A DNA stretch of 9,510 bases from Bacteroides_E sp964528875 (GCA_964528875.1 CAZGUI010000088.1:1-9510), one strand, 5' to 3'. Shown: positions 1 to 6,574, numbered from the stretch's first letter. Notes: generated by a model not told the origin, from the sequence alone. A program made the numbers and translations.

Positions 1-70
1 AGAGTATAATCAAGTTCGTGTCTTTTAATGGGTAGGTGTTAGTAAGAACTAAAGTGTTTAAAATAAAGAA

Positions 71-88
71 GGAGCAACGCTTTGCTCC
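71..88 (-). terminator. Hairpin with minus-strand U-tract (terminator or attenuator)
   Basis: A perfect 7-bp inverted repeat (ggagcaa at 71-77, ttgctcc at 82-88) encloses a 4-nt loop. Read on the minus strand it is followed by a T-rich run covering roughly 70-58, the layout of an intrinsic terminator. Read on the plus strand the following bases are less T-rich. It could end transcripts coming from the antiporter gene, or end or attenuate the leftward transcript predicted to start near 125. It could also serve a plus-strand gene ending left of the window. Confidence 0.6.
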
Positions 89-130
89 AATCTTGTTAAC
101 CTTAAATCTAATACTATGAAAAACACAGTA

Positions 131-162
131 CAAATATATGCGACTTTTGGTTGTTTTCCAAA
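131..162 (-). promoter_or_regulatory. Predicted leftward Bacteroides-type promoter
   Basis: On the minus strand, TTTG (159-162) is followed by a 20-bp spacer and TATATTTG (131-138), a full match to the Bacteroides housekeeping consensus TTTG/TAnnTTTG. The start would be near 124-127, running leftward out of the window. No ATG occurs on the minus strand between that point and position 1, so any protein gene it drives must begin to the left. The transcript meets the 71-88 hairpin about 40 nt after its start. The motif match is direct; promoter activity is inferred. Confidence 0.5.
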
Positions 163-254
163 CATTGTGTGCGAAAACGTATGTTTTGTAACATAGTTTA
201 AGATTTGTAGCTTAAAATGTTTTTTGCGTTAACTTTTTATTATTGTTTTTGTCA

Positions 255-1739
255 TTAAGAGTTGATATCCTCTAATGAAGGGGTATCAACAGCGATTTCC
301 CTTTTCTCTGAAATTAATAAAAGTTTATCTCCTTCTTGTAGTTCCAGTTTACCATCCGGTATAAGAAATTGATCTTCGCGTTTAACCATCATTACTAATG
401 TTCCTTTGGGTAAATTCATCTCTCTTAACGTGTTTCCCTGCTCAAGTACCTCTGAAGTAATTAATAAATCAGATAAATCGGTATCTAGTTCATCGGGTAA
501 TTCAACGCCAAAGGCATTACCTGTCTCTTCCAATGGGGTAGATAAGTTTAAAAAGCGAGCTACAATAGGAATGCTACTGCCTTGGACAATAAGAGAGACT
601 AATGTAATGAAAAACACTATGTTAAAGATAACATCTGCGCCTTCTATTCCTGCTATTACCGGGTAAGTAGCAAAAATAATAGGCACTGCCCCACGTAATC
701 CTACCCAAGACACTAAATGTTTGGCATTGAGTGGGATTTTTCGGAAAGGTAACAAGCAGAGCATTACACTGATGGGACGGCCAAAGAAGAGCATAAAGAG
801 TGAGATAAGTAGTCCAATTAATGCTACATCAATTAATTCACCGGGATTTATGAGTAGCCCTAAGGTTAAGAAGAGAATGATTTGGAATAACCAATTGAAT
901 CCATCGACAAAACGTGCAATCTCACGTCGAAACATAATCTTCTTATTTCCAACAATAATACCCGTTATATATACAGCTAAATAACCATTTCCGTGTAATG
1001 CATCGGTTATGGAAAATGTAAAAAAGGCCAATGCCAGAACTAATATGGGATATAGCGATTGATTTCCAATGTTTAATTTATTTACAAAAAACACAATGAC
1101 CTGTCCCATTAAGAATCCGATAAGTAACCCTACAATAAACTGGATGCAAAAGGCAAGTAATACTCCCCAAGGGCCTCCTCCGGTGTTTTGTATGAGTTGT
1201 ATTAAGGCTATGGTTAACATATAGGCCATCGGGTCATTACTGCCACTCTCTAATTCCAGCATGGGGCGTAGATTGTGTTTCAAGTTCATCTTTTGTGAAC
1301 GTAGGATGGCAAAAACTGAAGCTGAGTCAGTGGACGACATGGTAGCGGCCAACAGCAAAGAGGTGGTTAAAGGCAAGCTGATGTTGCTCCAACTCATCCC
1401 CGAAATAAACCATATAAATAAACCAGTAAGTAGTGCTGTTAGTAGTACCCCTAAGGTGGATAATACGGCTCCGGGTTTCCAAACCGGCTTAATCTCCTCT
1501 ATTTTGGTGTCCATACCTCCCGAAAACAGAATAACCACTAAAGCTGTCATTCCTATGAACTGAGCTTCTTCCATATTGTGAAACTGTATTCCTAGTCCAT
1601 CAGAACCAAATAACATTCCAACAAAAAGGAAGAGAAGAAGTGTGGGGATGCCAAAGCGCGAACCGGTCTTACTGATTACTATACTAACAAAAAGTAGTAT
1701 AGAACCCATAAGTAATATGTTTTCAGAAGAGAATACCAT
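255..1739 (-). CDS. CPA1-family potassium(sodium)/proton antiporter with RCK_C domain
   Basis: This 494-residue inner-membrane protein is a monovalent cation:proton antiporter of the CPA1 family, closest in layout to the NhaP2/CvrA K+/H+ antiporters. About twelve hydrophobic segments fill residues 5-395. Family motifs are visible: STDSA (136-140) and ESGSNDP (164-170), which carry the acidic and polar residues expected at the ion site, and GLRGAVP (347-353) with its conserved Arg349. A soluble tail (about 408-485) looks like an RCK_C/TrkA_C domain, which in this family senses a ligand or ion and gates transport. The CorC/HlyC-like end found in the longer (about 580-residue) E. coli CvrA appears to be missing. 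The likely role is control of cytoplasmic K+ or Na+ and pH; the exact ion cannot be read from sequence. It lies 84 bp downstream of the MATE gene on the same strand and may be co-transcribed or use its own weak promoter. Confidence 0.9.
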   Translation of the reverse strand: MVFSSENILLMGSILLFVSIVISKTGSRFGIPTLLLFLFVGMLFGSDGLGIQFHNMEEAQFIGMTALVVILFSGGMDTKIEEIKPVWKPGAVLSTLGVLLTALLTGLFIWFISGMSWSNISLPLTTSLLLAATMSSTDSASVFAILRSQKMNLKHNLRPMLELESGSNDPMAYMLTIALIQLIQNTGGGPWGVLLAFCIQFIVGLLIGFLMGQVIVFFVNKLNIGNQSLYPILVLALAFFTFSITDALHGNGYLAVYITGIIVGNKKIMFRREIARFVDGFNWLFQIILFLTLGLLINPGELIDVALIGLLISLFMLFFGRPISVMLCLLPFRKIPLNAKHLVSWVGLRGAVPIIFATYPVIAGIEGADVIFNIVFFITLVSLIVQGSSIPIVARFLNLSTPLEETGNAFGVELPDELDTDLSDLLITSEVLEQGNTLREMNLPKGTLVMMVKREDQFLIPDGKLELQEGDKLLLISEKREIAVDTPSLEDINS

Positions 1740-1777
1740 CTATGTGAACTTTATAACGATTTATACTAGTTAAGTAA

Positions 1778-1785
1778 CAAAAATA
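1778..1785 (-). promoter_or_regulatory. Possible -7 box upstream of the antiporter gene
   Basis: The minus strand reads TATTTTTG here, matching TAnnTTTG, 38 bp before the antiporter start. No TTTG is present 19-21 bp upstream, so only half of the promoter is supported. Without it the gene would depend on read-through from the MATE gene. Confidence 0.25.
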
Positions 1786-1823
1786 ACCATTCTGACTTAA
1801 TTATCTTTAAATAATATTGCATT

Positions 1824-3185
1824 TTATGGATTTGATGAATTTTGAGGCTCTTTAATCTTACGAATTAAGTAAAACAGCATAATTACTGCAGTAACCGTTG
1901 CAAAAAAATCAGAAAAAGGCATACTGAGCCATACTCCTGTGATACCCCAATATTTAGGAAAGAATATCAACCCCGGTAGCAGAAAAAGCAGTTGTCTGGA
2001 AAGAGATAGGAATACGCTTATTTTAGCCATGCCAATGCTTTGAAAAAAGTTGGTTATTACAATTTGCAAACCAATTATGGGGAACATAGCAATAGCAATG
2101 CGTAATCCATCAGCAGCCATATCAATAAGTATGGGTTCACGAGTGAACATAGCAGCTATCCCATGAGGAAATAATTCACAAATAAGAAATCCACTACTGG
2201 TTATTATGGTGGCTACAATCAAGCCTAATCTCAGTGTCTTTTTAACCCTGTTAAACTTAAGTGCCCCAAAGTTATATCCAATGATGGGTTGCATACCCAT
2301 GGTTAATCCTATCACAATCATAATGTAAAGTGTGATGAGGCGATTAATGATGCCATAAGCTCCAATAGCCATATCCCCTCCGTTATTTTGTAATCTGTTA
2401 TTGATGAAAATCACAATAACACAGGCACATACATTCATTAAAAAAGGAGCCATACCAATGGAGAATATATTTTTAACAATGGGAAGTTCTATTTTAAAAA
2501 CAGGTGCTTGAAAGTGAATGTAACTTTTGGGGTTTCTAAAGTGGTTAACTACCCAACACATTCCAATGAACTGAGAGATTACTGTGGCTAAAGCAGCTCC
2601 TTCGATACCCCAATGGAATTTAAAAATAAAAATAGGGGCTAAAACAACGTTACAAACAATGGTTACCATAGAGGTTAACATTGCTTTCTTTGGATAACCG
2701 GTAGCACGCATAATGTTGTTTAAGGAAATCATCGTGTAAGATATGGGAGTTCCCATTAAGATGACCTTCATAAAATCTTTGGCATAGGGTAATGTCTGAC
2801 TACTTGCTCCAAAGTATATCAGTATTTTGTCAATAAAAAGAAGCGATATACCTCCAAAAATAATGGAGTTGATAAAGCAAAGCATCAACGTGTTATTCAG
2901 TACCTTGGTAGCTCCATCTGAATCACGTTGCCCCAATCGGATGGAAGAAATTGTGGAACTTCCGGCAGAGATCAATACACCAAATGCTGCAACTAAGTTC
3001 ATAAAAGGAAAAGTAATGGCTAGTCCGGAGATTGCCATAGGTCCAACGCCGTGTCCAATAAAAATGCTATCTATAATATTATATAGGGAGGTCAAGGTCA
3101 TTCCGATAATTGCAGGCAATGAGTACTGAAATAACAGTTTACCTAATGGTGCTCTCCCTAGTAGGGTTGGGTTGTTTTTTGACAT
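1824..3185 (-). CDS. MATE-family multidrug/toxin efflux transporter
   Basis: This 453-residue polytopic membrane protein belongs to the multidrug and toxic compound extrusion family, which exports drugs or metabolites in exchange for Na+ or H+. About twelve hydrophobic helices form two related halves. Typical signatures include the first-helix stretch with Asp39 in IIDSIFIGHG (37-46), and NNIMRATGYPKKAM (156-169), a family hallmark resembling the MepA/DinF-like branch. Length is normal for the family and the ATG start begins a short polar N-terminus before helix 1. The substrate cannot be inferred. It faces the HAD-family gene across a 128-bp divergent region and is followed by the antiporter on the same strand, so the pair could form a small transport operon, although their functions are not obviously linked. 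Confidence 0.9.
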   Translation of the reverse strand: MSKNNPTLLGRAPLGKLLFQYSLPAIIGMTLTSLYNIIDSIFIGHGVGPMAISGLAITFPFMNLVAAFGVLISAGSSTISSIRLGQRDSDGATKVLNNTLMLCFINSIIFGGISLLFIDKILIYFGASSQTLPYAKDFMKVILMGTPISYTMISLNNIMRATGYPKKAMLTSMVTIVCNVVLAPIFIFKFHWGIEGAALATVISQFIGMCWVVNHFRNPKSYIHFQAPVFKIELPIVKNIFSIGMAPFLMNVCACVIVIFINNRLQNNGGDMAIGAYGIINRLITLYIMIVIGLTMGMQPIIGYNFGALKFNRVKKTLRLGLIVATIITSSGFLICELFPHGIAAMFTREPILIDMAADGLRIAIAMFPIIGLQIVITNFFQSIGMAKISVFLSLSRQLLFLLPGLIFFPKYWGITGVWLSMPFSDFFATVTAVIMLFYLIRKIKEPQNSSNP

Positions 3186-3218
3186 AAATTTTAAAGATCG
3201 TTTTTATGTTTCGATGAG

Positions 3219-3248
3219 CAAAGGTATAAATAATTTGTTTCATTCAAT
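3219..3248 (-). promoter_or_regulatory. Possible promoter of the MATE gene
   Basis: The minus strand carries TACCTTTG at 3219-3226, matching TAnnTTTG. ATTG at 3245-3248 is a three-of-four match to the upstream TTTG box. The 18-bp spacer is slightly short of the usual 19-21. The start would be near 3213, giving a leader of about 28 nt. Confidence 0.35.
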
Positions 3249-3265
3249 GATTTTCAACACCTTTG
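3234..3265 (+). promoter_or_regulatory. Possible promoter of the HAD-family gene
   Basis: TTTG (3234-3237), a 20-bp spacer and CACCTTTG (3258-3265, one mismatch to TAnnTTTG) form a plus-strand Bacteroides-type promoter that overlaps the opposing MATE promoter. Its start near 3270 lies downstream of the TTG at 3263, so it argues for the ATG at 3314 as the true start of the HAD gene. Confidence 0.4.
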
Positions 3266-3313
3266 ATAAGTCAAAAAAATACTAATTATTTATATAATCA
3301 GAGGGATTTGAAG

Positions 3314-3982
3314 ATGAATAGGGAGGTGAAATATGCTGTTTTATTCGATTTCGACGGGGTAGTAGTAGATAGTGAAACTCAATATACACAATTTTGGGAT
3401 ACAGCCGGAGAAAAATTTCTTGGAGAAAAAGAGTTTGGTCGTTTAATAAAAGGAACAACAATGAAACAAATCCTTGAACTTCACTTCCATTCTGTTCCTG
3501 AAAAGATTCCACAATTAGAGAAAGAGTTGGCCGATTTTGAACAAGCCATGAGTTTTGATTTCATTAATGGTTTCGAAAGATTTATAAAAGAGTTACATAC
3601 CTTAAATATTCCAACAGCAGTAGTTACCAGTTCCGATCAACAAAAGATGAAGCGTGTTTATGAAGTACATCCGGATTTACCTTCTTTATTTGATGTTATT
3701 TTTACAGCAGAAAACTTTAGTAAATCAAAACCAGACCCCGAATGTTTCTTAATCGGTATGAAACACTTTAATGTACTCCCCAAGAATACTTTCGTTATAG
3801 AGGATTCTTTAATGGGGTTAAAGGCAGGTAATGCTTCCGGGGCGGTTGTTATTGGTTTAACTACTACTTTACCTCAAGAGGAGATTAGTCATTTGGCTAA
3901 TGCTACCTTTGCTGATTTTTCTTCTTTACATTTTGAGGATTTTCTTCAGATTAGAGAACAAGTTATAAGACAAAAAAAGTAG
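3314..3982 (+). CDS. HAD-superfamily hydrolase, beta-phosphoglucomutase-like
   Basis: This is a 222-residue cytoplasmic haloacid-dehalogenase-fold enzyme of the beta-phosphoglucomutase/phosphatase branch, acting on a small phosphorylated metabolite. Motif I, FDFDG, holds the nucleophile Asp12 and acid/base Asp14. Motif II is VVTSS (Thr105/Ser106). Motif III is Lys139 in SKSKPDP. Motif IV is EDS (163-165) followed by a conserved glycine-rich turn. Residues 20-90 form the helical cap that selects substrate. The frame is open upstream to a TTG at 3263, which would add 17 residues. The ATG at 3314 was chosen because motif I then begins about ten residues in, as usual, and because the TTG lies inside the predicted promoter. 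Cap sequence alone does not separate a sugar-phosphate mutase from a phosphatase. The Nudix gene follows on the same strand after the 22-bp repeat array. Confidence 0.88.
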   Translation: MNREVKYAVLFDFDGVVVDSETQYTQFWDTAGEKFLGEKEFGRLIKGTTMKQILELHFHSVPEKIPQLEKELADFEQAMSFDFINGFERFIKELHTLNIPTAVVTSSDQQKMKRVYEVHPDLPSLFDVIFTAENFSKSKPDPECFLIGMKHFNVLPKNTFVIEDSLMGLKAGNASGAVVIGLTTTLPQEEISHLANATFADFSSLHFEDFLQIREQVIRQKK

Positions 3983-4061
3983 GGTCTTAGACCGAAGGGG
4001 TGTCGGTCCTAGACCGAGCACCCTTCAGTCCTAGACCGAGAGGCCTTTGGTCCTAGACCGA
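3983..4061 (+). repeat. Four-unit 22-bp-period array of interrupted palindromes
   Basis: Four near-identical 13-bp cores, consensus GGTCCTAGACCGA, begin at 3983, 4005, 4027 and 4049, exactly 22 bp apart. Each core is itself an interrupted palindrome (GGTC, CTA, GACC). Unit 2 extends to a perfect 6+3+6 form (4003-4017). Unit 1 has TTA in the middle and unit 3 begins AGTC. The 9-bp spacers differ, but parts of the first two are complementary (gaaggg near 3994-3999 and cccttc at 4021-4026), so 3994-4026 could fold as one longer hairpin. The third spacer contains the palindrome AGGCCT (4041-4046). The array starts on the base after the HAD stop codon and is visibly GC-richer than its surroundings. 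Its function is unknown to me: a protein-binding array, an RNA structure between two genes, or a dispersed intergenic repeat are all possible. Confidence 0.85.
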
Positions 4062-4123
4062 CTACATGTCCCTCACAGTGAATTTGGAAGGGGGTGCCTT
4101 TTCTAATTAAATTTAGTGTAAAA

Positions 4124-4555
4124 ATGATGAATAAACAACCAGAAAATCCCATCTCCGTAGTTGGGGCAGTCATCTTAAATGAACAAGGTGAAATACTTTG
4201 TGCTCAACGTGGAGTGAAAAGTGATTTGCCCATGATGTGGGAGTTTCCCGGAGGAAAGATAAAGTGTGGAGAAAGCGCTCAAGAGGCTTTGGTTCGTGAA
4301 ATTAAGGAAGAATTAGATTGTTCTATTGCTGTGCATCAACTCATAACTACCACTTCTTTTTATTATCCAACTAAACATATCTTACTGACTACTTTTTATT
4401 GTGCCTTATTGAATGGAGAACACCCTCAATGTTTGGAGCATCATAAATTAATGTGGTGTAAAGTCAAAGATTTGCCCGTATTGAATTGGGCACCTGCCGA
4501 TCTGCCTACGGTGGAGTTGATTGTGTCTAAAACAAATAATCCCATCAGTTCTTAA
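4124..4555 (+). CDS. Nudix hydrolase, MutT-like (8-oxo-dGTP diphosphatase type)
   Basis: This 143-residue cytoplasmic Nudix enzyme probably hydrolyses oxidised or other nucleoside triphosphates and so cleans the nucleotide pool. The Nudix box spans residues 44-66, running from GKIKCGE to REIKEELDC, with the metal-binding glutamates of the REUXEE core (Glu59, Glu62, Glu63). The usual Gly of the box's last GU pair is Asp65, a common variation. The N-terminal strand (VVGAVILNEQGEILCAQR) and the EFPGGK segment match MutT proteins. A GTG at 4094 would add ten residues but gives a poor N-terminus, so ATG 4124 (or ATG 4127) is preferred. Other Nudix substrates cannot be excluded. The final nine codons lie within the left arm of a long terminator hairpin. 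It may be co-transcribed with the HAD gene upstream. Confidence 0.88.
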   Translation: MMNKQPENPISVVGAVILNEQGEILCAQRGVKSDLPMMWEFPGGKIKCGESAQEALVREIKEELDCSIAVHQLITTTSFYYPTKHILLTTFYCALLNGEHPQCLEHHKLMWCKVKDLPVLNWAPADLPTVELIVSKTNNPISS

Positions 4556-4577
4556 CTGATGGGATTATTTGTTTTAG
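4527..4577. terminator. Perfect 24-bp stem, probably a bidirectional terminator
   Basis: Positions 4527-4550 and 4554-4577 are exact reverse complements separated by a 3-nt loop (ctt). The stem is GC-rich near the loop and A/T-rich at the base, so both strands end in T-rich runs. It sits between the convergent Nudix gene and FeMo-cofactor-family gene and can terminate both. The Nudix stop codon (4553-4555) falls at the loop, so the left arm is coding sequence. Confidence 0.88.
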
Positions 4578-4632
4578 GTAGTGTTTTATTGAACTACTCT
4601 TCACCTAATTAATAATAGGTATTGGCTGATAA

Positions 4633-5004
4633 TCAGTGATTGTGAGAACATACATGCTCTTCGCCGTGCGAGGAACATCCTTCACCTGAATCTGATATAC
4701 CTTCTTTAAGGTAGGTTTGAACCAATTGATCAACATCACCCGAACAACCTCTGATGACTTCAATGTTGTTTTGTTCAAGAACATTCTTCGCTCCGGTACC
4801 CATATTTCCTGCTAGCATTATTTTAACTCCCAAATTTTGTAAAATAGGAGCTATGCCCGATTTACAACCACAACCCTCCGGTGAATCATAGCGTTCAGTC
4901 TTAATGACATTTTTATTTTCATCCACAGTGAAAAATGTGTAGTAGGCGCAGTGACCAAAATGATCATCTACCTGATTGTCTCTTGTAGGAACTGCAATAA
5001 TCAT
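4633..5004 (-). CDS. NifX/NifB-C-terminal-type (dinitrogenase FeMo-cofactor family) protein
   Basis: This 123-residue protein matches the small FeMo-cofactor-binding domain family (NifX, NifY, NafY, NifB C-terminus and stand-alone archaeal and bacterial homologues). It shows the opening MIIAVPTRDNQVDDHFGHC, the GCGCKSG stretch (44-50) and the glycine-rich AGNMGTGAKNVL (65-76). Cysteines at 19, 45, 47, 87, 110 and 119 and a His/Cys-rich tail (about 109-123, ending CSHNH) could bind iron-sulfur or another metal. No nitrogenase genes are nearby, so a role in nitrogen fixation is not supported; handling of a metal or Fe-S cluster is the cautious reading. An ATG at 5061 would add 19 residues, but it lies inside the predicted -7 box, and the start at 5004 begins exactly at the conserved strand. 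It has its own promoter, separated from spt by a terminator. Confidence 0.82.
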   Translation of the reverse strand: MIIAVPTRDNQVDDHFGHCAYYTFFTVDENKNVIKTERYDSPEGCGCKSGIAPILQNLGVKIMLAGNMGTGAKNVLEQNNIEVIRGCSGDVDQLVQTYLKEGISDSGEGCSSHGEEHVCSHNH

Positions 5005-5054
5005 AACTTTTATAATATTTATTAGTTTTGAGTTTTTGACCTGTTTGATACATA

Positions 5055-5086
5055 CAAACATAGGGAAACTATGTTAAGCTTACAAC
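5055..5086 (-). promoter_or_regulatory. Predicted promoter of the FeMo-cofactor-family gene, with embedded inverted repeat
   Basis: On the minus strand GTTG (5083-5086), a 20-bp spacer and TATGTTTG (5055-5062) match the Bacteroides promoter pattern, placing the start near 5049. A perfect inverted repeat, AACATAG (5057-5063) and CTATGTT (5069-5075) with a 5-nt spacer, overlaps the -7 box. The plus-strand heptamer AACTATG also occurs twice (5067-5073 and 5084-5090), 17 bp apart. These could be operator half-sites. Confidence 0.5.
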
Positions 5087-5108
5087 TATGTATCGAGTTG
5101 TTTTAAGA

Positions 5109-5144
5109 TAAAAAAGCCTAAGAATGAAAAACAATCTTAGGCTT
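5109..5144 (-). terminator. Intrinsic terminator of spt
   Basis: A perfect 10-bp stem (5114-5123 with 5135-5144, AAGCCTAAGA and its complement) encloses an 11-nt loop. On the minus strand it is followed at once by a run of T residues (about 5115-5109). It lies 25 bp after the spt stop codon and before the promoter of the next minus-strand gene, so it separates the two transcription units. Confidence 0.85.
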
Positions 5145-5168
5145 CAGTATTTTGTATTAGAGGGTGTT

Positions 5169-6353
5169 TTATAACAAATCCAAAGCTTTGAAACATTTCT
5201 CTAGTTTGCTAACTGCAAAGTCCACTTGTTCTTTGGTGTGTGTGGCCATTAATGAGAAGCGAATCAGCGTGTCGTTAGGAGAACATGCAGGAGGTACTAC
5301 AGGATTAATAAATATTCCCTCCTCGTGTAACATTTTAGTTACGATGAATGTCTTGTTCATATCTCTTACATACAAGGGGATGATTGGGGTAGATGTGTTA
5401 CCTATTTCAAAACCTAGCTCTCTAAAGCTTTTAAGAGCATAGTTAGTTAATTTCCATAGGTTTTCAAGACGTTCAGGTTCAGTTTTCATAATGTGTAGTG
5501 CTTCACGAGCGGCAGCAGTAGCGGCAGGTGTGTTGCTAGCACTGAAAATATAAGAACGCGAATTATGACGTAAATAGTTGATAACCGACTCATCAGCGGC
5601 TATAAACCCCCCGATGGATGCCAGTGATTTACTAAAAGTACCCATGATAAGATCTATATCGTTGGAAACACCGAAGTGATCACAAGTACCTCGTCCGTTT
5701 TTTCCCAAAACACCTAGACCATGTGCTTCGTCCACCATAATACTGGCGTCGTATTTCTTGCTTAATTTAACAATTTCGGGTAGGTTAGCAATATCTCCTT
5801 CCATACTAAAAACACCATCTACAATAATTAGCTTGACAGCTTCCGGACGACACTTTTGTAGTTCTTTTTCTAAGTCTATCATGTCATTGTGTTTGAATTT
5901 TGACACAGTAGAAAAAGAGAGTCTGCGACCTTCAACAATTGATGCGTGGTCAAGTTCATCACATATAATGTAATCTTCTCTTCCGGTTACACAAGACACA
6001 ACACCAAGATTCACTTGAAATCCGGTGGAGTAGATAATTGCATCTTCTTTGCCTACAAATTCAGCCAGTTCTTTTTCCAACTGAACATGTAAATCTAGAG
6101 TACCATTTAGAAACCGAGAGCCCGCACATCCGGTTCCATATTTTTTAGTCGCCTTTACAGCCGCTTCAATAACACGAGGGTCGTTGGTTAATCCTAAATA
6201 GGAGTTAGAGCCAAACATCAATACTTTCTTTCCATTGATTAATACCTCTGTGTCTTGCTCACTTTCAATGCATCTAAAATAGGGATATAAACCAGCTTCT
6301 TTAATACGTTGAGGTGCGTTGTATTTTGCGAGTTTTTTTTGTAACAAATTCAT
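5169..6353 (-). CDS. spt: Serine palmitoyltransferase (alpha-oxoamine synthase family)
   Basis: This 394-residue cytoplasmic PLP enzyme condenses L-serine with a long-chain acyl thioester to give 3-ketosphinganine, the first step of sphingolipid synthesis. The fold is that of the alpha-oxoamine synthases. The catalytic Schiff-base lysine is Lys242 in GTFSKSLASIGGF. His136 (DHASIV) stacks on the PLP ring, and Asp208 and His211 (VDEAHG) contact the cofactor. All four align at a constant offset of 23 with H159, D231, H234 and K265 of the Sphingomonas enzyme. The opening GLYPYFRCIES and the segment GCAGSRFLNGTLDLH (75-89) resemble the Bacteroides Spt proteins as I remember them, more than BioF or Kbl. 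Glycine C-acetyltransferase and 8-amino-7-oxononanoate synthase are the usual misannotations and cannot be fully excluded without alignment. No bio or threonine-degradation gene is adjacent. It diverges from a lipid kinase gene. Confidence 0.85.
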   Translation of the reverse strand: MNLLQKKLAKYNAPQRIKEAGLYPYFRCIESEQDTEVLINGKKVLMFGSNSYLGLTNDPRVIEAAVKATKKYGTGCAGSRFLNGTLDLHVQLEKELAEFVGKEDAIIYSTGFQVNLGVVSCVTGREDYIICDELDHASIVEGRRLSFSTVSKFKHNDMIDLEKELQKCRPEAVKLIIVDGVFSMEGDIANLPEIVKLSKKYDASIMVDEAHGLGVLGKNGRGTCDHFGVSNDIDLIMGTFSKSLASIGGFIAADESVINYLRHNSRSYIFSASNTPAATAAAREALHIMKTEPERLENLWKLTNYALKSFRELGFEIGNTSTPIIPLYVRDMNKTFIVTKMLHEEGIFINPVVPPACSPNDTLIRFSLMATHTKEQVDFAVSKLEKCFKALDLL

Positions 6354-6471
6354 TGTAGTATATAAAAATTGTAGCGCTAATAATTGTTATTGTTTAATCT
6401 GTTTACTTTCGAAGTCCTCTTTTAATTTGTTTTTCGGTTAACAAGGTGAGTGTTCAAACTAAAACAGGCTG

Positions 6472-6503
6472 CAAAGATAGTAAATAATGTAATGTTATGC
6501 AGC
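6472..6503 (-). promoter_or_regulatory. Predicted spt promoter
   Basis: The minus strand reads TATCTTTG at 6472-6479, a full match to TAnnTTTG. The box 20 bp upstream is poor (GCTG at 6500-6503). The start would be near 6466. The plus strand reads GCTGC at 6468-6472 and GCAGC at 6499-6503, so a wide inverted repeat flanks both promoter boxes. Confidence 0.5.
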
Positions 6504-6574
6504 ATTTTATGACAAAAAACAACCATAATATAGAATGGCTCTATTTGAATACTCCATAATTCATTTATTTATTC

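Larger units (their letters stand above)
1..254. other. Intergenic region, no convincing gene
   Basis: No frame gives a recognisable protein. The first 25-33 bases could hold the last codons of a plus-strand gene, because two plus frames stay open to stops at 25-27 and 31-33, but that is too short to judge. Besides the leftward promoter match and the hairpin, there are weak A/T-rich inverted repeats, such as TTTAAG at 197-202 with CTTAAA at 211-216. No clear terminator lies directly after the antiporter stop codon. Confidence 0.5.

Noticed and set aside
116..196. Plus-strand 26-codon reading frame starting with ATG
   Set aside because: It has no recognisable ribosome-binding or promoter signal on that strand, no family resemblance, and overlaps the leftward promoter match. 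Frames of this length are expected by chance.
1261..1563. 100-codon plus-strand frame opposite the antiporter gene
   Set aside because: It lies wholly antisense to a well-supported membrane protein gene. Its translation has no recognisable motif and is a by-product of the coding strand. The same holds for the similar frames at 406-666, 721-984, 2827-3129, 5164-5442 and 5758-5973.
3263..3313. Upstream TTG start adding 17 residues to the HAD protein
   Set aside because: The codon overlaps the predicted -7 box, and the extension is polar and lacks family similarity. The ATG at 3314 places motif I at the usual distance.
3983..4061. CRISPR array
   Set aside because: The repeated core is only 13 bp and the spacers 9 bp, far below CRISPR dimensions, and no cas gene is present.
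4094..4123. GTG start adding ten residues to the Nudix protein, preceded by a purine-rich GGAAGGGG
   Set aside because: The purine run directly abuts the GTG and leaves no spacing for ribosome binding. The added residues are not Nudix-like.
4633..5004. Evidence for a nitrogen-fixation locus
   Set aside because: Only the small cofactor-binding domain is present. There is no nifH, nifD, nifK or radical SAM NifB domain in the window, and the family is widespread in non-fixers.
5005..5061. ATG at 5061 as the start of the FeMo-cofactor-family protein
   Set aside because: The predicted transcription start lies downstream of that ATG, and the family's first beta strand begins exactly at the ATG at 5004.
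5169..6353. Annotation as 8-amino-7-oxononanoate synthase (bioF) or glycine C-acetyltransferase (kbl)
   Set aside because: These share the fold and catalytic residues, but the N-terminal region resembles Bacteroides Spt and there is no biotin or threonine-degradation context. A tree of alpha-oxoamine synthases would settle it.
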